A stretch of 64,000 nucleotides of DNA from Bacteroidota bacterium (GTDB taxonomy: Bacteria; Bacteroidota; Bacteroidia; UKL13-3): the NCBI GenBank assembly GCA_027487835.1, contig JAIYCU010000019.1, forward strand, positions 62,001-126,000. The letters run 5' to 3'. The translations under genes and the position numbers were made by a program. This document shows positions 25,491 to 36,124 of this stretch, one piece after another (the stretch's first letter is position 1; each line of letters starts with the position of its first letter). The notes beneath the pieces were generated by a model, which saw only the letters and a list, made by a program, of their open reading frames with translations, was not told the DNA's origin and did no database searches.

Positions 25491-26600
25491 ATGAAAAAAA
25501 TGTATGTTATGGCAGCAATACTTTGCTTGCTACTTTTAAACTTAAATGCATGGTCGCAAAATATTAGACCCACACTCACCGTGCTAAACATTGATACCAA
25601 AGAGGTGCAGTTAGAACCTTCACAAATGGGAAATTTAGTTAGGATAGAAATTGAGAAGTTAAACATTTATGATGTTACCGACCGTTATGATGTGGCCTAC
25701 ATTGTTCAGAAAAACAACCTAAATATAACCAATTGCTATGGCAAATTATGTTTAATGGAAATTGGTAATGTTATCAAATCAGATTACATCCTAACTGGTA
25801 GTGCCGAGTTATATGGCGAAACCATCGTTATCACGCTAAGGTTGGTAAACATTAAAGCGGGTAGTATAGATAAAACCACTGTGGTAGAGTTTTTAAACCT
25901 TCCCTTAGAAATGCAAAATATGACGGCCATTGCCATTCGGAAAATGTTTGATAAACCGGTTGATGAACAATTGTATAGTCGCCTTACTAAGCCTTTTAAT
26001 TTTGACAATGCCATAAACAATCCATATAAAACCATCATCAATTTATCTGGACCACGTTTTGGTTACAGTGTAATTTTTGGAGAAAATGCAGAACGTATGA
26101 AAGCTTCTTCAAATACCGGTGGATTTGATGCTTACCCAGCTAGTTTTTTATTTGGCTACCAATTTGAAAAGCAATACTTGAATGAAGGAAATTACCAAGC
26201 TTTGTTTGAATTCATTCCCATGATTGGTGGTTTGGATCAACAAATGTTTATCCCTAGCCTAACATTTTTAAATGGATTTAGAAATACCCGCACCGGTTGG
26301 GAAGTTGCCATTGGGCCAACTTTTAGCTTGGCCACCTACAGCCGCATGGGAAAAGTTGGAAACGCATATTACATGGAATCAGAAATTAAGCAAATGGGGT
26401 TGAATGATGTTCAAATTAAAAATACCCTCAATGCTAATGGAACGGTATCTTTAGGAACCGCCTTAATTGTGGGTGTGGGAAAAACTATTAAGTCGGGCAA
26501 AATGAATATCCCAATTAACGTTTTTGGAACCATTCCAACCAAAGAAGGTTGGCGTATTGGAATTTCAGTTGGGTACAACGCTAAGAATACTAATATGTAA
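25491..26600 (+). CDS. Exported protein with CsgG/TolB-N-like domain
   Basis: A 369-residue protein starting at the ATG at 25491; the frame extends to a TTG at 25467, but the signal peptide (MKKMYVMAAILCLLLLNLNAWSQ) begins at the ATG. Residues about 22-165 (PTLTVLNIDTKEVQ, MGNLVRIEIEKLNIYDVTDR, SDYILTGSAELYGETIVITLRLVN) resemble the CsgG/LpoB/TolB-N alpha/beta domain found in outer-membrane assembly proteins. The C-terminal part has amphipathic strands (FGYSVIFGE, GWEVAIGPTFSLATYS, GWRIGISVGYNA) and may be a small barrel. It is monocistronic and ends at a strong terminator. The exact function is unknown. Confidence 0.78.
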   Translation: MKKMYVMAAILCLLLLNLNAWSQNIRPTLTVLNIDTKEVQLEPSQMGNLVRIEIEKLNIYDVTDRYDVAYIVQKNNLNITNCYGKLCLMEIGNVIKSDYILTGSAELYGETIVITLRLVNIKAGSIDKTTVVEFLNLPLEMQNMTAIAIRKMFDKPVDEQLYSRLTKPFNFDNAINNPYKTIINLSGPRFGYSVIFGENAERMKASSNTGGFDAYPASFLFGYQFEKQYLNEGNYQALFEFIPMIGGLDQQMFIPSLTFLNGFRNTRTGWEVAIGPTFSLATYSRMGKVGNAYYMESEIKQMGLNDVQIKNTLNANGTVSLGTALIVGVGKTIKSGKMNIPINVFGTIPTKEGWRIGISVGYNAKNTNM

Positions 26601-26630
26601 TTCGGCGTATTTGGCAGAAAATTCCTTTAA

Positions 26631-26666
26631 AAATGGCTTGAATCCTTGCGGTTCAAGCCATTTTTT
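26631..26666 (+). terminator. Rho-independent terminator between the CsgG-like gene and clpB
   Basis: A perfect 12-bp stem AAATGGCTTGAA/TTCAAGCCATTT (26631-26642, 26652-26663) with a 9-nt loop and a T run to 26666. It starts 30 bp after the stop at 26600 and isolates clpB transcription. Confidence 0.88.
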
Positions 26667-26678
26667 CATTTATCGCAC

Positions 26679-26708
26679 TTGTTAGCGTGCCATAATTACT
26701 TAGGTTTA
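26679..26708 (+). promoter_or_regulatory. Candidate clpB promoter
   Basis: TTG at 26679-26681 and TAGGTTTA at 26701-26708 (7 of 8 bases of TAnnTTTG) are separated by 19 nt, as in primary-sigma promoters of Bacteroidota. The predicted start of transcription leaves a leader of about 40 nt. I see no CIRCE element or other heat-shock operator. Confidence 0.4.
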
Positions 26709-26754
26709 CACTGTGGAACTGTACTTGATGCAATACAGGTAAACAAAGCATCCC

Positions 26755-29355
26755 ATGAACCTGAATAATTTTACCATCAAGTCGCAGGAAGCTGTGCAAC
26801 AAGCACAGGTTATTGCAGCCAGCAGCGGTCAACAAGCAATTGACACTGGCCATATCTTAAAAGCCTTAATGAACACAGATGAGCAAACCATTTCTTTCTT
26901 GCTCAAGAAACTCAATGTTAACATTCCTAGACTTACCCAAGCTTCCGAAGCTATAATTGACTCCTACCCAAAAGTAAGTGGCGCTGATTCTGGTGCTTAT
27001 TTATCAAATGCGGCCAACCAAGCCCTCGTAAAAGCCCAGGCACAACTAAAAGGGTTTGGCGATGAGTTTGTGGCAGTAGAGCATATTTTACTCGGACTCT
27101 TACTTGGTTCAGACAGTATTGCCAACCTTTTAAAAGACGCAGGCATTAACGAAAAGGATTTGAAATTGGCCATTAAGGATTTGCGTGGCGATTCAAAAGT
27201 TACTTCGCAAAGCGGCGATGCCCAATACAATGCTTTAAATAAATATGCTAAAGACCTTAATGACTTGGCCCGCCAAGGAAAGCTGGATCCCGTAATTGGA
27301 AGGGATGAAGAAATTAGAAGGGTATTGCAAATTTTATCTCGTAGAACAAAAAATAACCCTGTTTTAATTGGTGAACCTGGCGTAGGTAAAACCGCCATTG
27401 CCGAAGGCCTTGCCCATAGAATTGTGAGCGGAGATGTGCCTGAGAATCTAAAAAGCAAAAGGGTTTACTCATTAGACATGGGCTCTTTAATAGCAGGTGC
27501 CAAATACAAAGGGGAGTTTGAAGAACGCTTGAAAGCCGTTATAAAGGAAGTCATTGGCAGTGATGGCGATATTGTTTTATTTATAGATGAGATTCATACC
27601 TTAGTAGGTGCTGGTGGCGGTGGAGAAGGTGCCATGGATGCAGCCAATATTCTTAAACCTGCTTTGGCCCGTGGCGAATTAAGAGCCATTGGAGCAACTA
27701 CTTTGGCAGAATACCAACGATACATTGAAAAAGACAAAGCCTTAGAAAGAAGGTTTCAAAAGGTATATGTAGAGGAACCTGATACCGAAGCAGCCATTTC
27801 TATCTTGCGTGGTTTGAAAGAGCGATACGAAGTGCACCATAAGGTGCGTATCAAGGATGAAGCAATTATTGCTGCAGTAGAACTCTCTCAGCGCTATATC
27901 TCAGATAGATTTTTGCCAGACAAAGCCATTGATTTAATGGATGAAGCTGCATCTAAATTACGTTTAGAAATTGATTCGGTGCCCGAAGAAATCGACCAAA
28001 TGAATCGACGCATCATGCAGTTGGAGATTGAAAGAGAAGCCATCAAACGCGAGGGCAACGATGCCAAAGTAAATGAATTGAGCAAAGAAATTGCCAACTT
28101 ACAAGAAGAATGTAATGCTGTTAAAGCCATATGGCAAAGCGAGAAATTGTTGGTAGATGGCATTCAGCTAGCCAAACAAGATATAGAAAATTTAAGGGTT
28201 GAAGCCGAGCAAGCCGAGCGTGCAGGTGATTTTGGTAAAGTAGCAGAGATTAGATATGGCCGCATCAAAGAGGCAGAGGCCAAGGTAATCGAATTAAAAG
28301 AAAAGCTGCAATCGCAACAAACCAACAAAGCCATGGTAAAGGAAGAAGTGGACAGCGAAGACATTGCCGATGTGGTGAGTCGCTGGACCGGCATTCCAAT
28401 TACCCGCATGTTGCAAAGTGAAAGAGAAAAGTTATTGCACCTAGAAGCCGAATTACACAAACGTGTGGTGGGTCAGGAAGAGGCTATCTCTGCCATTTCT
28501 GATGCCATTAGAAGAAGCAGAGCGGGTTTGTCTGACCCTAAGAAACCCATAGGCTCGTTTATCTTTTTGGGAACTACCGGTGTGGGCAAAACAGAATTGG
28601 CCAAAGCCTTAGCAGGATTTTTATTTAACCAAGAAGATGCCCTTGTGCGCATAGACATGAGCGAATACCAAGAGAAACATACGGTGAGCAGACTAATTGG
28701 TGCCCCTCCGGGATATGTGGGTTATGAAGAAAGTGGTCAGTTAACCGAAGCCATAAGAAGAAGACCTTATTCGGTAGTATTGTTAGATGAGATAGAAAAA
28801 GCCCATCCAGATGTGTTTAATATTTTGTTGCAAGTATTGGATGATGGTCGATTAACGGATAACAAAGGCAGAACGGCTAATTTTAAAAATACCATCATCA
28901 TCATGACCAGCAATATTGGTTCGCACCTGATCCAAGAAAAGTTTGAGAAATACACCGACGCCAATAAAGAGGAAGTGATGGCCGAGGCAAAAACAAGTGT
29001 GATGGAATTATTAAAACGCAGCATCCGACCAGAGTTCTTGAACCGAATTGATGATGTAGTAATGTTTACCCCACTGACCCGTGAGGATGTAAGAAGAATT
29101 GTGGATTTACAATTTATAGACATACAGGCTAAATTAAGCGAGCAAGGAATAAGTATTACGGCAACAGATGAAGCCTTAGATTGGTTATCACAATTGGGAT
29201 ACGACCCACAATATGGTGCACGTCCTTTGAAACGAGTTATCCAAAGAAAGATACTCAATGAATTGAGCAAAGAAATTCTGATGGGTACAATTAAAAAGGA
29301 TTCTAAGATTGAAGTGCAGTTAGATAAGAGCAATCAATTTAGGTTTGTGAATTAG
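26755..29355 (+). CDS. clpB: ATP-dependent disaggregase ClpB
   Basis: An 866-residue Hsp100 chaperone that works with DnaK to dissolve protein aggregates. Domains in order: Clp N-domain (about 1-145; [23 protein letters not shown]), AAA+ module 1 with Walker A GEPGVGKT near residue 206 and Walker B LFIDEIH, a long coiled-coil middle domain (about 400-525) typical of ClpB rather than ClpA/ClpC, AAA+ module 2 with Walker A GTTGVGKT near 606 and Walker B LLDEIEKA, and a C-terminal small domain ([15 protein letters not shown]). Length and motifs are complete. It is a single transcription unit between a terminator and an inverted-repeat tract. Confidence 0.97.
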   Translation: MNLNNFTIKSQEAVQQAQVIAASSGQQAIDTGHILKALMNTDEQTISFLLKKLNVNIPRLTQASEAIIDSYPKVSGADSGAYLSNAANQALVKAQAQLKGFGDEFVAVEHILLGLLLGSDSIANLLKDAGINEKDLKLAIKDLRGDSKVTSQSGDAQYNALNKYAKDLNDLARQGKLDPVIGRDEEIRRVLQILSRRTKNNPVLIGEPGVGKTAIAEGLAHRIVSGDVPENLKSKRVYSLDMGSLIAGAKYKGEFEERLKAVIKEVIGSDGDIVLFIDEIHTLVGAGGGGEGAMDAANILKPALARGELRAIGATTLAEYQRYIEKDKALERRFQKVYVEEPDTEAAISILRGLKERYEVHHKVRIKDEAIIAAVELSQRYISDRFLPDKAIDLMDEAASKLRLEIDSVPEEIDQMNRRIMQLEIEREAIKREGNDAKVNELSKEIANLQEECNAVKAIWQSEKLLVDGIQLAKQDIENLRVEAEQAERAGDFGKVAEIRYGRIKEAEAKVIELKEKLQSQQTNKAMVKEEVDSEDIADVVSRWTGIPITRMLQSEREKLLHLEAELHKRVVGQEEAISAISDAIRRSRAGLSDPKKPIGSFIFLGTTGVGKTELAKALAGFLFNQEDALVRIDMSEYQEKHTVSRLIGAPPGYVGYEESGQLTEAIRRRPYSVVLLDEIEKAHPDVFNILLQVLDDGRLTDNKGRTANFKNTIIIMTSNIGSHLIQEKFEKYTDANKEEVMAEAKTSVMELLKRSIRPEFLNRIDDVVMFTPLTREDVRRIVDLQFIDIQAKLSEQGISITATDEALDWLSQLGYDPQYGARPLKRVIQRKILNELSKEILMGTIKKDSKIEVQLDKSNQFRFVN

Positions 29356-29427
29356 TCCATGGTCGATAGTCGATGGACCATGGTGTATAAATGGACTATG
29401 GTCTATGGACCATTGACCATCGACCCC
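29356..29427. repeat. Degenerate inverted-repeat tract after clpB
   Basis: Starting at the base after the clpB stop, words of the type GGTCGATAGTCGATGG and TGGTCTATGGACC follow one another. The left arm 29361-29384 and the right arm 29395-29425 pair as a long imperfect hairpin; GGTCGATAGTCGATGG and the complement of the far end agree at 14 of 16 positions. It may serve as the clpB terminator but lacks a T tract. Simple tracts of this style occur between genes in several Bacteroidota. Confidence 0.65.
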
Positions 29428-29504
29428 TCCATACAACCGCAGCAGAAAATAATCTGACTCTTAGTTGAGTTCTTATTATCTTCACCCTTTTAATTGCATT
29501 ACTT

Positions 29505-32500
29505 ATGGCTGCCTTGCTTAGAACGCTTTTTCTCTTGCTAGTGTCTCAAACTTTGCTCGCGCAAACGCTTCGGTTCAGCCCGAAAGAAGCTTATACCTAT
29601 TATTACAAACTAGATTCTGCAAGGCTTGCGTTCATAATGAAACAAGGGTTAATAGATACTACGTACCTATTTACTCAAAAAGCGGATAGCAGTTTAGCTG
29701 CAAATGCAAAACTAAAGCCTGGTTATTATTTATTAGCCAGTAGGGCTGGTAAAGGTGCCAATTTAAGTGTGCAACAGGTATCGTATTTTAATTTTTCTTA
29801 TGTGGCCTATAATGATAAGGTGGAAGTTAAAGTAATGGATACAGCCTATGCCACACCAACTCAACTTGCGTTTTATGTAAATGGGAAGCCCCTTGATAAA
29901 GACACTACTTGCAATTGCTACTTGCTGCCACTCCAAAAAAAGTCTCATACTGTTTATGTTTCGGATGGTAAAAACTTTGAGTTTGCACGATTTAATTTCT
30001 CTAGTGATATTCAATCAAGCCATAGAAGCAATTCCAATGCATATAGCAGCTCAAAAACCTATAGCTATGGATATGCATTGTGCAATCAACCCATTTATAA
30101 GCCCAAAGATTCAGTTAAAACAAAGGCCTATTTACTTTGGGATGAAGGCGAGCCTGTAAAAGGAAAGGTAGGCATTTATTTATATGCCAATTATTTTAAA
30201 CAAAGGGTTTTGATTAAGCAGGTGAACCCCGTTTCGCCAGGCGCTTATATCTTAGATTTTAAACTGGCCGATTCCTTAAAAATTGACCAAACCTACTCGC
30301 TGCAATACATTGATAGAGAAGGAACCTTGCTAAGAACCATTTCCTTTAAACTAGAAGATTATAAACTAAGAAGTAATACGTATGAAGCCTTTTTAAGTAA
30401 AACAAAATTCTATAAAGGAGAAGCGGTTCAGGTGCAAGTGCGCGCTTTAGATATTAATGGTTTGCCCTTACCAAATGCCAATGTGAAGGCTAAGTTTTCT
30501 ATTAGGCATTTGCGAAATTTTACAGGAACCAAAGCTTTTGTTCCAGAAGAATGGTATCAAAATTTGTATGAAACTGCTGTGCCTGTGGAGAGCAATGGTC
30601 CAACCTTAATTACTTTGCCAGATAGCATCTTAATAGATTTTGATGCCACCTTAACTGCAGAAATTCTTGTAACCGATGTATCAGGTGAATCAAAGTTTTT
30701 TAAGCTCGATTTTGAAAAGGTGCAAGATTCTGTGTATTACCTTATGTCTTTAAAGCAGGATGGTTTGGTGCATGCTTCTTGCATCAATTTAGGAAAGCCA
30801 GAAAGCAAGTACATGAAGCTTAGGTATAAAGTTGGCAATTATCTTCTGGATAGCAGTTGGATAGTATTGCCTGCTAAAATTGCCCTGCATCAGTTTGCCA
30901 ACAATGCTGAGTTATTAGATAGTTCAGGAAAGCTAATTGCCAATTGTGGTTTGCACAGAAAGCAAGATTATATTGCTTTTGATGGCTATCGAAAACCGGG
31001 CGAAATAAGCATTGCCTTGTACAATCCTTCGGCTTTAAATATGCACATACAATTGTTTAGGGGCAAACAAAAAGTGATAGATTTTTATGGCGATTCTTTT
31101 AGTTTTCAGCAAAAAGATACCTCGCGTTTTTCTTATCATTTAATTTATAGCTTACAAGTTCAAGATGGTTTTTTTGTTGAAGAAAGAACCTTTCCTTTCT
31201 TAGATAAAACCATTGAAATTACACATAATATTCCCCAAGAAATTTATCCTGGTCAGACGGTTGCGGTAGATGTAAAGCTAAGTTTGCCCAACCGCAAGCC
31301 AGCCGCAGATGTAAACCTAACTGCTTATGCTATAAATGCCCAGTTTGGCGAAAATTACCAACCTGCATTAGCCAATTTTAATAGCCAAGTTCCACCTTTA
31401 TTAGAAAGGCAGCAAACAGGTTTTGAGCGTTTGCCTTATAGCTATATTAACCGGTTTTTTGAACGCTTATCTTATACCACTTTGCTAAAGGCCGGACTCC
31501 TAACGCAAGCAGATTACCGCTTAATGTATCCCAATGAAGATTGGGTGGTGATAAAAGATTCTACCTACCAAGTATCGCCTGAGGTGCTGCCAATGGTGGT
31601 GGCCAATGGTGCGCGTATACCAGTTTATGCAATTTTGGTAGATGGTCACTTTGTGGCATTGAGAAATCTTTCTCAATCACCCGATTTCCCAATTTTACTA
31701 AGTGCAGGTGCACATCAATTGTCGGTTCGTACCCAAACGGCTTGGTTTCATTTACCTAAGTTTCGGTTTGAACCAAACCAGCATTATGTAATGAGTTTTG
31801 ATACCTTGTGTTTGCCTGAAGGCATCGTTAAAGTTCCTAGGAGTAGCAAAATGAAGTTTAGTGAAGAAGAAATTGATTCCATTAAAAGTAGTTTGCTCTT
31901 TTTTGAACCCGGAAACATGATGGGTGCTAAAGAAAACATTCGCTTTAAGCAAGGTGTGATTGAAATGCCATTTTCACAGTATGCGTTTATTAGCATAAGT
32001 GAAAATGATCAACCTGGTAAATGGGCTTATGGTCCCTTTAAGGCCAACGATTCAATTCAGGTGATGAAGGGAGAACAATTGGTGCAAACGTTTTGGTTCA
32101 ACCCTAAAAAACATTATACCTATTACCAAAACAAAATAATTGGGCAAGAGGCCTCTAGCTTGAGCATCGATTTTAATACATTTTACTTTCAAACTGCTCA
32201 TGCCGATTTTTATAGTAAATACAATACTTATGATAAGGTGCCAACAACCTATGCTGTTTCAGAGCCTTTAATAGAGGAAGGCATATCGGAAAAGCTGTAT
32301 GAAGAAAAATGTAATTTTTCACAATCCTATGTTCCAGATGGCATTAATTTTCCTTTTAGTTTGCACCTAATTGGCGGGCATGCCTCAAATTTATTTCAAG
32401 GATTTATTTACAATGAGAGCAGTCCAAGAAAGAGTATTTCATTGCCTACTTTTTTTCAAAGTGATGTAGGTAGAAAAATAAGTTTTGCTTCAGGAAAGCA

Positions 32501-35500
32501 TACCTTTTATTTGATTGATTTTAACAGGCAGTTAATGGTTTTTACCTTAGAAGAGCAAGTCCAAATTGGGGCTTGGTATATGCGATTAAGTGAAGAAGAT
32601 TTTAACCAACCTTGTGACTTAATTAACCCAATGGTGGCGCTTACACGGCAGTTGGTAGAGGCCGCCAATGCCAATGAAGCTAATCAGATTACGTATAGGG
32701 TAGCCGATTATGTGTCTAAGATTAAGCTACCAAAGTATGAAGTAAACAAAACAGAGTCGGCTGCCGAGGTTTGGGGCTTTGTTACCAAAGACGAAGGCGC
32801 CAGTCTTTCTGATGTGGTAATCACCTTAGAGCAAAATGGCATTATCAAAGGCATTTCCTTTTCGGATGTGAGTGGCGGTTTTTTGTTTAAGGATATGGAG
32901 CCAGGCATTTATGAATTGCGCTTTACTAGGTTTGGTTCATGCATTACCATTTTACAAAATTTAAAGGTTGCCAAGCAAAGCAGTGTGCAGCTAAAAGTAG
33001 ATTTAAAACTATGTGGCTTTTCTGATGAAAATGGTAGAATGGTGCCATCTATCTTTTTTGCTAGAAAGAAAATTGATGTGGAAAAGGAAATGCAAGTAGC
33101 CAATAGCAATTTGTTTAGTGAGAAGGTATATGAGAAACCTATGCCAGGAACTGGGGGCGTAAAGGGAAAAATTATAGACATAAAAGTACAATCCGCTTTG
33201 GCTTATGTGACGATTACGTTAATTAATAAGAAAAGTAAGAAGTATAATACCGTTACCAATGATAACGGCGAGTTTATGATTCGTAATTTGGCACCCGGCA
33301 CTTATAGGTTAATAGCTAATTTTGTTGGGTATAGGAGTGTGGTGATTGAAGATATAGAGGTGTTTGCTTCAGAAGACCGATTGGTAAGCTTTGCCATGGA
33401 AGAGAGTAACCAACTGCTGCAAGAGGTGATGGTGGTCAATAGGAAAATGTCACCTGAAAATTCAATGTTGGCGGCACCTTCTCATTCAATTGAAAGATTA
33501 TCAGGGCAAACAATGGGTGTTGAATCAAGATCTGGCGGAACACCAGTTTTTCGCGGTGCTAGGGCAGAAGGCACAGCCTATTATGTTGATGGAGTGCGGA
33601 TGTCTGCTGGCTATAATTCGGCTCCTCTAAATAACATCAACTCCTCTTTAAGCATAGACAATATAGATTTGTTTAAAGCCAATCAGCGTGCCCGCATGTA
33701 TGAAATGGTAAACAACCAAAATATAAAATCTGAGCGCGACGAGTTTAAAGATTATGGGTATTGGGTACCCAACTTGGTGAGCGATAAAAAGGGAGAAGCC
33801 CATTTTACCATTACTTTTCCAGATAATATTACACGCTGGCAAAATTATATCGTTGCCATGAATGCGCGCTTAGATAATAAATTGGTGGTGTTTGATACCC
33901 GTTCTTTTAAACCCTTAATGGCCCAACTTTACTTGCCACGGTTTGCCATAGAAGGGGATAGCATGGTTGCAGAAGGTGCAGTAAATAACTATTCGGGCGA
34001 CAGTATTTCATTGCAATTGTCGTTTCAGTTAAATGACTCTACAGTAAAGCAACAGCCTGTTTTAATAGGAGCAGGTTATCGCTTAACACATGGATTTAAG
34101 TTTGGGTCGAACCAAAACCCATTAATTGGCTTTCAACTAAGCACCGATTTTGGATACAAAGATGCAGAGAAACGAAGTGTTCCTGTTTTTCCAAATGGCA
34201 TCATGAGCGCCGATGTTTCTAAAGCTGTCCTCAGGGGTGATAGCAGTTGGGAATTCACTACAGATAGTATCGGCGAAAGTGAATTGAGCATTTCAAATAC
34301 CTTTACTCAATTGCTCAAAGAAGAAATTGAGAAGCTCCAAAACTATGCGTATGGCTGCGTTGAGCAAACAACCTCTAAACTCTCCGCCCTTTTAATAGAA
34401 AAGAGTTTAAACAAGCTTATTGGAGATACCTTTACCAAAGACAATATGGTGAAACTTTGCTTAAACAGGCTTGCCGACCAGCAGCACAGAAATGGCGGTT
34501 GGGGCTGGTTTAGAGACGGTCATGGCGAAGTTTGGATTAGCCATTATGTAATGAAAACCCTTTGGAAAGCCAAGCAAATGGGCTATGCAACAGAGGCTGT
34601 GGGCAAAGGCATAAGTTTCTTTCAAAAGAACTTAGCTTCCTTTTCTACAAGCGATAGAATCTTGGCCATGGATATTTTGTTTTTATATAAAGTAGAATTC
34701 GACCTCAACCAATTTTTGAGAAGCTTAGACGAGGCTACTTTAAATGAAACAGATAGGTTACGCCTTAATTTATTAAAGCAACAAATGGGAGAGCCCAGTT
34801 TTGCTGGCTATTTGTTTAGCGATTTAAAAATGAACAAAGACAGCAGCATTTGGTGGAATTACAGTGGAAGAGGAATGTATCAATCTACCTTTAGTAATAC
34901 CTTGTTGGCCTATGAATTGTTAAAAGGCAGCGAAACCCCTACATGGATTTTAAAGGGCGTAAAACAATACTTCTTGCGCGAGAAATTGTTTGGCACCTTG
35001 CAAGGGCTAAACACTTTAGATGCGGCCCGTATCATAGAAATGTTTGCCATAGAAATGTCATTAGAAGAAAAGGGAACACTTAAAACAAGCTTGTCTTTAA
35101 ACAATATTCCTTTAGCCAATCAATCGCCTGCAAGGTACCCATTGGCCAAGCATACAAAGTATATCTTAAGCCATCAAGGGCCAAGAACATTTGTTCAGGT
35201 AAACCGACGGTATTGGAACAGCCAACCGCAAGCAGATAGCAATAAGTTTGTGATTAGTACCAAGTTTTTGCAAGAGAAAAAAGAAGTACAGTTGCTCAAG
35301 CAAAATGTACCCTTGCTATACACTGTGAGCATTCAATCAAAGCAAGATGTAGAATTTATTTTGGTTAAAATTCCAATTCCTGCCTCTTGCGAGTATGCTG
35401 ATAAACCTAGCTTTCCGGGTGCAGTAGAAGTTAGTTACCATAAAAATGAAGTATGGGTTTTTTACCGCAGCATGGCAAAAGGTACAAAGGTTTTAAGTTT

Positions 35501-35615
35501 TCGGCTTGAACCAAGATTTGGGGGCAGTTATACTTTGCTACCTGTTCAAATTGAGCAAATGTATGAGCCCGATCAAAGAGGTAACAATGAAGTGAAAAGG
35601 GTAGAGGTGAGGTAG
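29505..35615 (+). CDS. Alpha-2-macroglobulin family protein with embedded TonB-plug-like module
   Basis: A 2,036-residue exported protein with signal peptide (cleavage near LLAQ) and no lipobox. An MG2-type domain is marked by QPIYKPKDSVKTKAYL near residue 193, and a further macroglobulin-like domain by EIYPGQTVAVDVKL near 575. Two carboxypeptidase-regulatory-like sandwiches follow (about 1085-1165 and 1218-1300). The second runs into a TonB-receptor-plug-like segment (about 1320-1400; GGTPVFRGARAEGTAYYVDGV) with no barrel after it. Then come an A2M domain (GYWVPNLVSDKKGEAHFTI, about 1417) and a thioester domain with intact Cys1618-Val-Glu-Gln1621 in YGCVEQTTS, plus NGGWGWF. Bacterial macroglobulins trap or block foreign proteases by covalent attachment; this one probably works in the periplasm or at the outer membrane. 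The plug-like insert is unexplained. A convergent cupin gene ends 3 bp away. Confidence 0.88.
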   Translation: MAALLRTLFLLLVSQTLLAQTLRFSPKEAYTYYYKLDSARLAFIMKQGLIDTTYLFTQKADSSLAANAKLKPGYYLLASRAGKGANLSVQQVSYFNFSYVAYNDKVEVKVMDTAYATPTQLAFYVNGKPLDKDTTCNCYLLPLQKKSHTVYVSDGKNFEFARFNFSSDIQSSHRSNSNAYSSSKTYSYGYALCNQPIYKPKDSVKTKAYLLWDEGEPVKGKVGIYLYANYFKQRVLIKQVNPVSPGAYILDFKLADSLKIDQTYSLQYIDREGTLLRTISFKLEDYKLRSNTYEAFLSKTKFYKGEAVQVQVRALDINGLPLPNANVKAKFSIRHLRNFTGTKAFVPEEWYQNLYETAVPVESNGPTLITLPDSILIDFDATLTAEILVTDVSGESKFFKLDFEKVQDSVYYLMSLKQDGLVHASCINLGKPESKYMKLRYKVGNYLLDSSWIVLPAKIALHQFANNAELLDSSGKLIANCGLHRKQDYIAFDGYRKPGEISIALYNPSALNMHIQLFRGKQKVIDFYGDSFSFQQKDTSRFSYHLIYSLQVQDGFFVEERTFPFLDKTIEITHNIPQEIYPGQTVAVDVKLSLPNRKPAADVNLTAYAINAQFGENYQPALANFNSQVPPLLERQQTGFERLPYSYINRFFERLSYTTLLKAGLLTQADYRLMYPNEDWVVIKDSTYQVSPEVLPMVVANGARIPVYAILVDGHFVALRNLSQSPDFPILLSAGAHQLSVRTQTAWFHLPKFRFEPNQHYVMSFDTLCLPEGIVKVPRSSKMKFSEEEIDSIKSSLLFFEPGNMMGAKENIRFKQGVIEMPFSQYAFISISENDQPGKWAYGPFKANDSIQVMKGEQLVQTFWFNPKKHYTYYQNKIIGQEASSLSIDFNTFYFQTAHADFYSKYNTYDKVPTTYAVSEPLIEEGISEKLYEEKCNFSQSYVPDGINFPFSLHLIGGHASNLFQGFIYNESSPRKSISLPTFFQSDVGRKISFASGKHTFYLIDFNRQLMVFTLEEQVQIGAWYMRLSEEDFNQPCDLINPMVALTRQLVEAANANEANQITYRVADYVSKIKLPKYEVNKTESAAEVWGFVTKDEGASLSDVVITLEQNGIIKGISFSDVSGGFLFKDMEPGIYELRFTRFGSCITILQNLKVAKQSSVQLKVDLKLCGFSDENGRMVPSIFFARKKIDVEKEMQVANSNLFSEKVYEKPMPGTGGVKGKIIDIKVQSALAYVTITLINKKSKKYNTVTNDNGEFMIRNLAPGTYRLIANFVGYRSVVIEDIEVFASEDRLVSFAMEESNQLLQEVMVVNRKMSPENSMLAAPSHSIERLSGQTMGVESRSGGTPVFRGARAEGTAYYVDGVRMSAGYNSAPLNNINSSLSIDNIDLFKANQRARMYEMVNNQNIKSERDEFKDYGYWVPNLVSDKKGEAHFTITFPDNITRWQNYIVAMNARLDNKLVVFDTRSFKPLMAQLYLPRFAIEGDSMVAEGAVNNYSGDSISLQLSFQLNDSTVKQQPVLIGAGYRLTHGFKFGSNQNPLIGFQLSTDFGYKDAEKRSVPVFPNGIMSADVSKAVLRGDSSWEFTTDSIGESELSISNTFTQLLKEEIEKLQNYAYGCVEQTTSKLSALLIEKSLNKLIGDTFTKDNMVKLCLNRLADQQHRNGGWGWFRDGHGEVWISHYVMKTLWKAKQMGYATEAVGKGISFFQKNLASFSTSDRILAMDILFLYKVEFDLNQFLRSLDEATLNETDRLRLNLLKQQMGEPSFAGYLFSDLKMNKDSSIWWNYSGRGMYQSTFSNTLLAYELLKGSETPTWILKGVKQYFLREKLFGTLQGLNTLDAARIIEMFAIEMSLEEKGTLKTSLSLNNIPLANQSPARYPLAKHTKYILSHQGPRTFVQVNRRYWNSQPQADSNKFVISTKFLQEKKEVQLLKQNVPLLYTVSIQSKQDVEFILVKIPIPASCEYADKPSFPGAVEVSYHKNEVWVFYRSMAKGTKVLSFRLEPRFGGSYTLLPVQIEQMYEPDQRGNNEVKRVEVR

Positions 35616-35618
35616 AAA

Positions 35619-36122
35619 TTAATGCGTCAACTTGTCAATAATAACTGCATGTTGCGGGTAGGCCTTTTGTAATGCTTCTTTGTTTGCCAACTCAAAATCT
35701 GCGAAATCAAAGCCTGGTGCAACAGTGCAGCCAACCAAGCTAAAGCCATATTTTACTTCGCAACGAGAGCCAAACCAACTGCCTGCTGGGATGGTTAATT
35801 GAAATTGCTCACCTGCTTCCAAGTTTCTTCCCAATTGATGCCGTATAAGTTGGCCATTTAAATTGATTTCGTAAATACTCAAAGTGGCCCCATCATAAAA
35901 ATGCCAAGTTTCATCGCTGGCAATTCTATGGAAAGCACTAAACTGACCTTCCTCTAACATAAAGTAAATTGCAGTGCCAAAGGGTCTTGCTGCTGCAAAG
36001 CCCGCTGGCAAGGCTTCATGTGGAATTAGGTTGGCACTTCTATATACCTCCTTAAAAGAGCCACCTTCAACGTGTCGGGTCAACCCTAATTTTTCTAAAT
36101 AATAGGCTACTTTATTTTGCAT
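35619..36122 (-). CDS. Cupin family protein (DUF985)
   Basis: A 167-residue single-domain cupin. The family is recognised by LGLTRHVEGGSFKEVYRS, GTAIYFMLEEGQFSAFHRIASDETWHFYDG (His in the cupin-1 motif), LTIPAGSWFGSR and GCTVAPGFDFADFELA. Members are proposed to act on sugars or related small molecules, but no reaction is established. It is the last gene of a tight minus-strand operon (M23 peptidase, MerR regulator, gldC, cupin) and starts 2 bp after the gldC stop. Presence in the operon does not by itself imply a gliding role. Confidence 0.88.
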   Translation of the reverse strand: MQNKVAYYLEKLGLTRHVEGGSFKEVYRSANLIPHEALPAGFAAARPFGTAIYFMLEEGQFSAFHRIASDETWHFYDGATLSIYEINLNGQLIRHQLGRNLEAGEQFQLTIPAGSWFGSRCEVKYGFSLVGCTVAPGFDFADFELANKEALQKAYPQHAVIIDKLTH

Positions 36123-36124
36123 AT

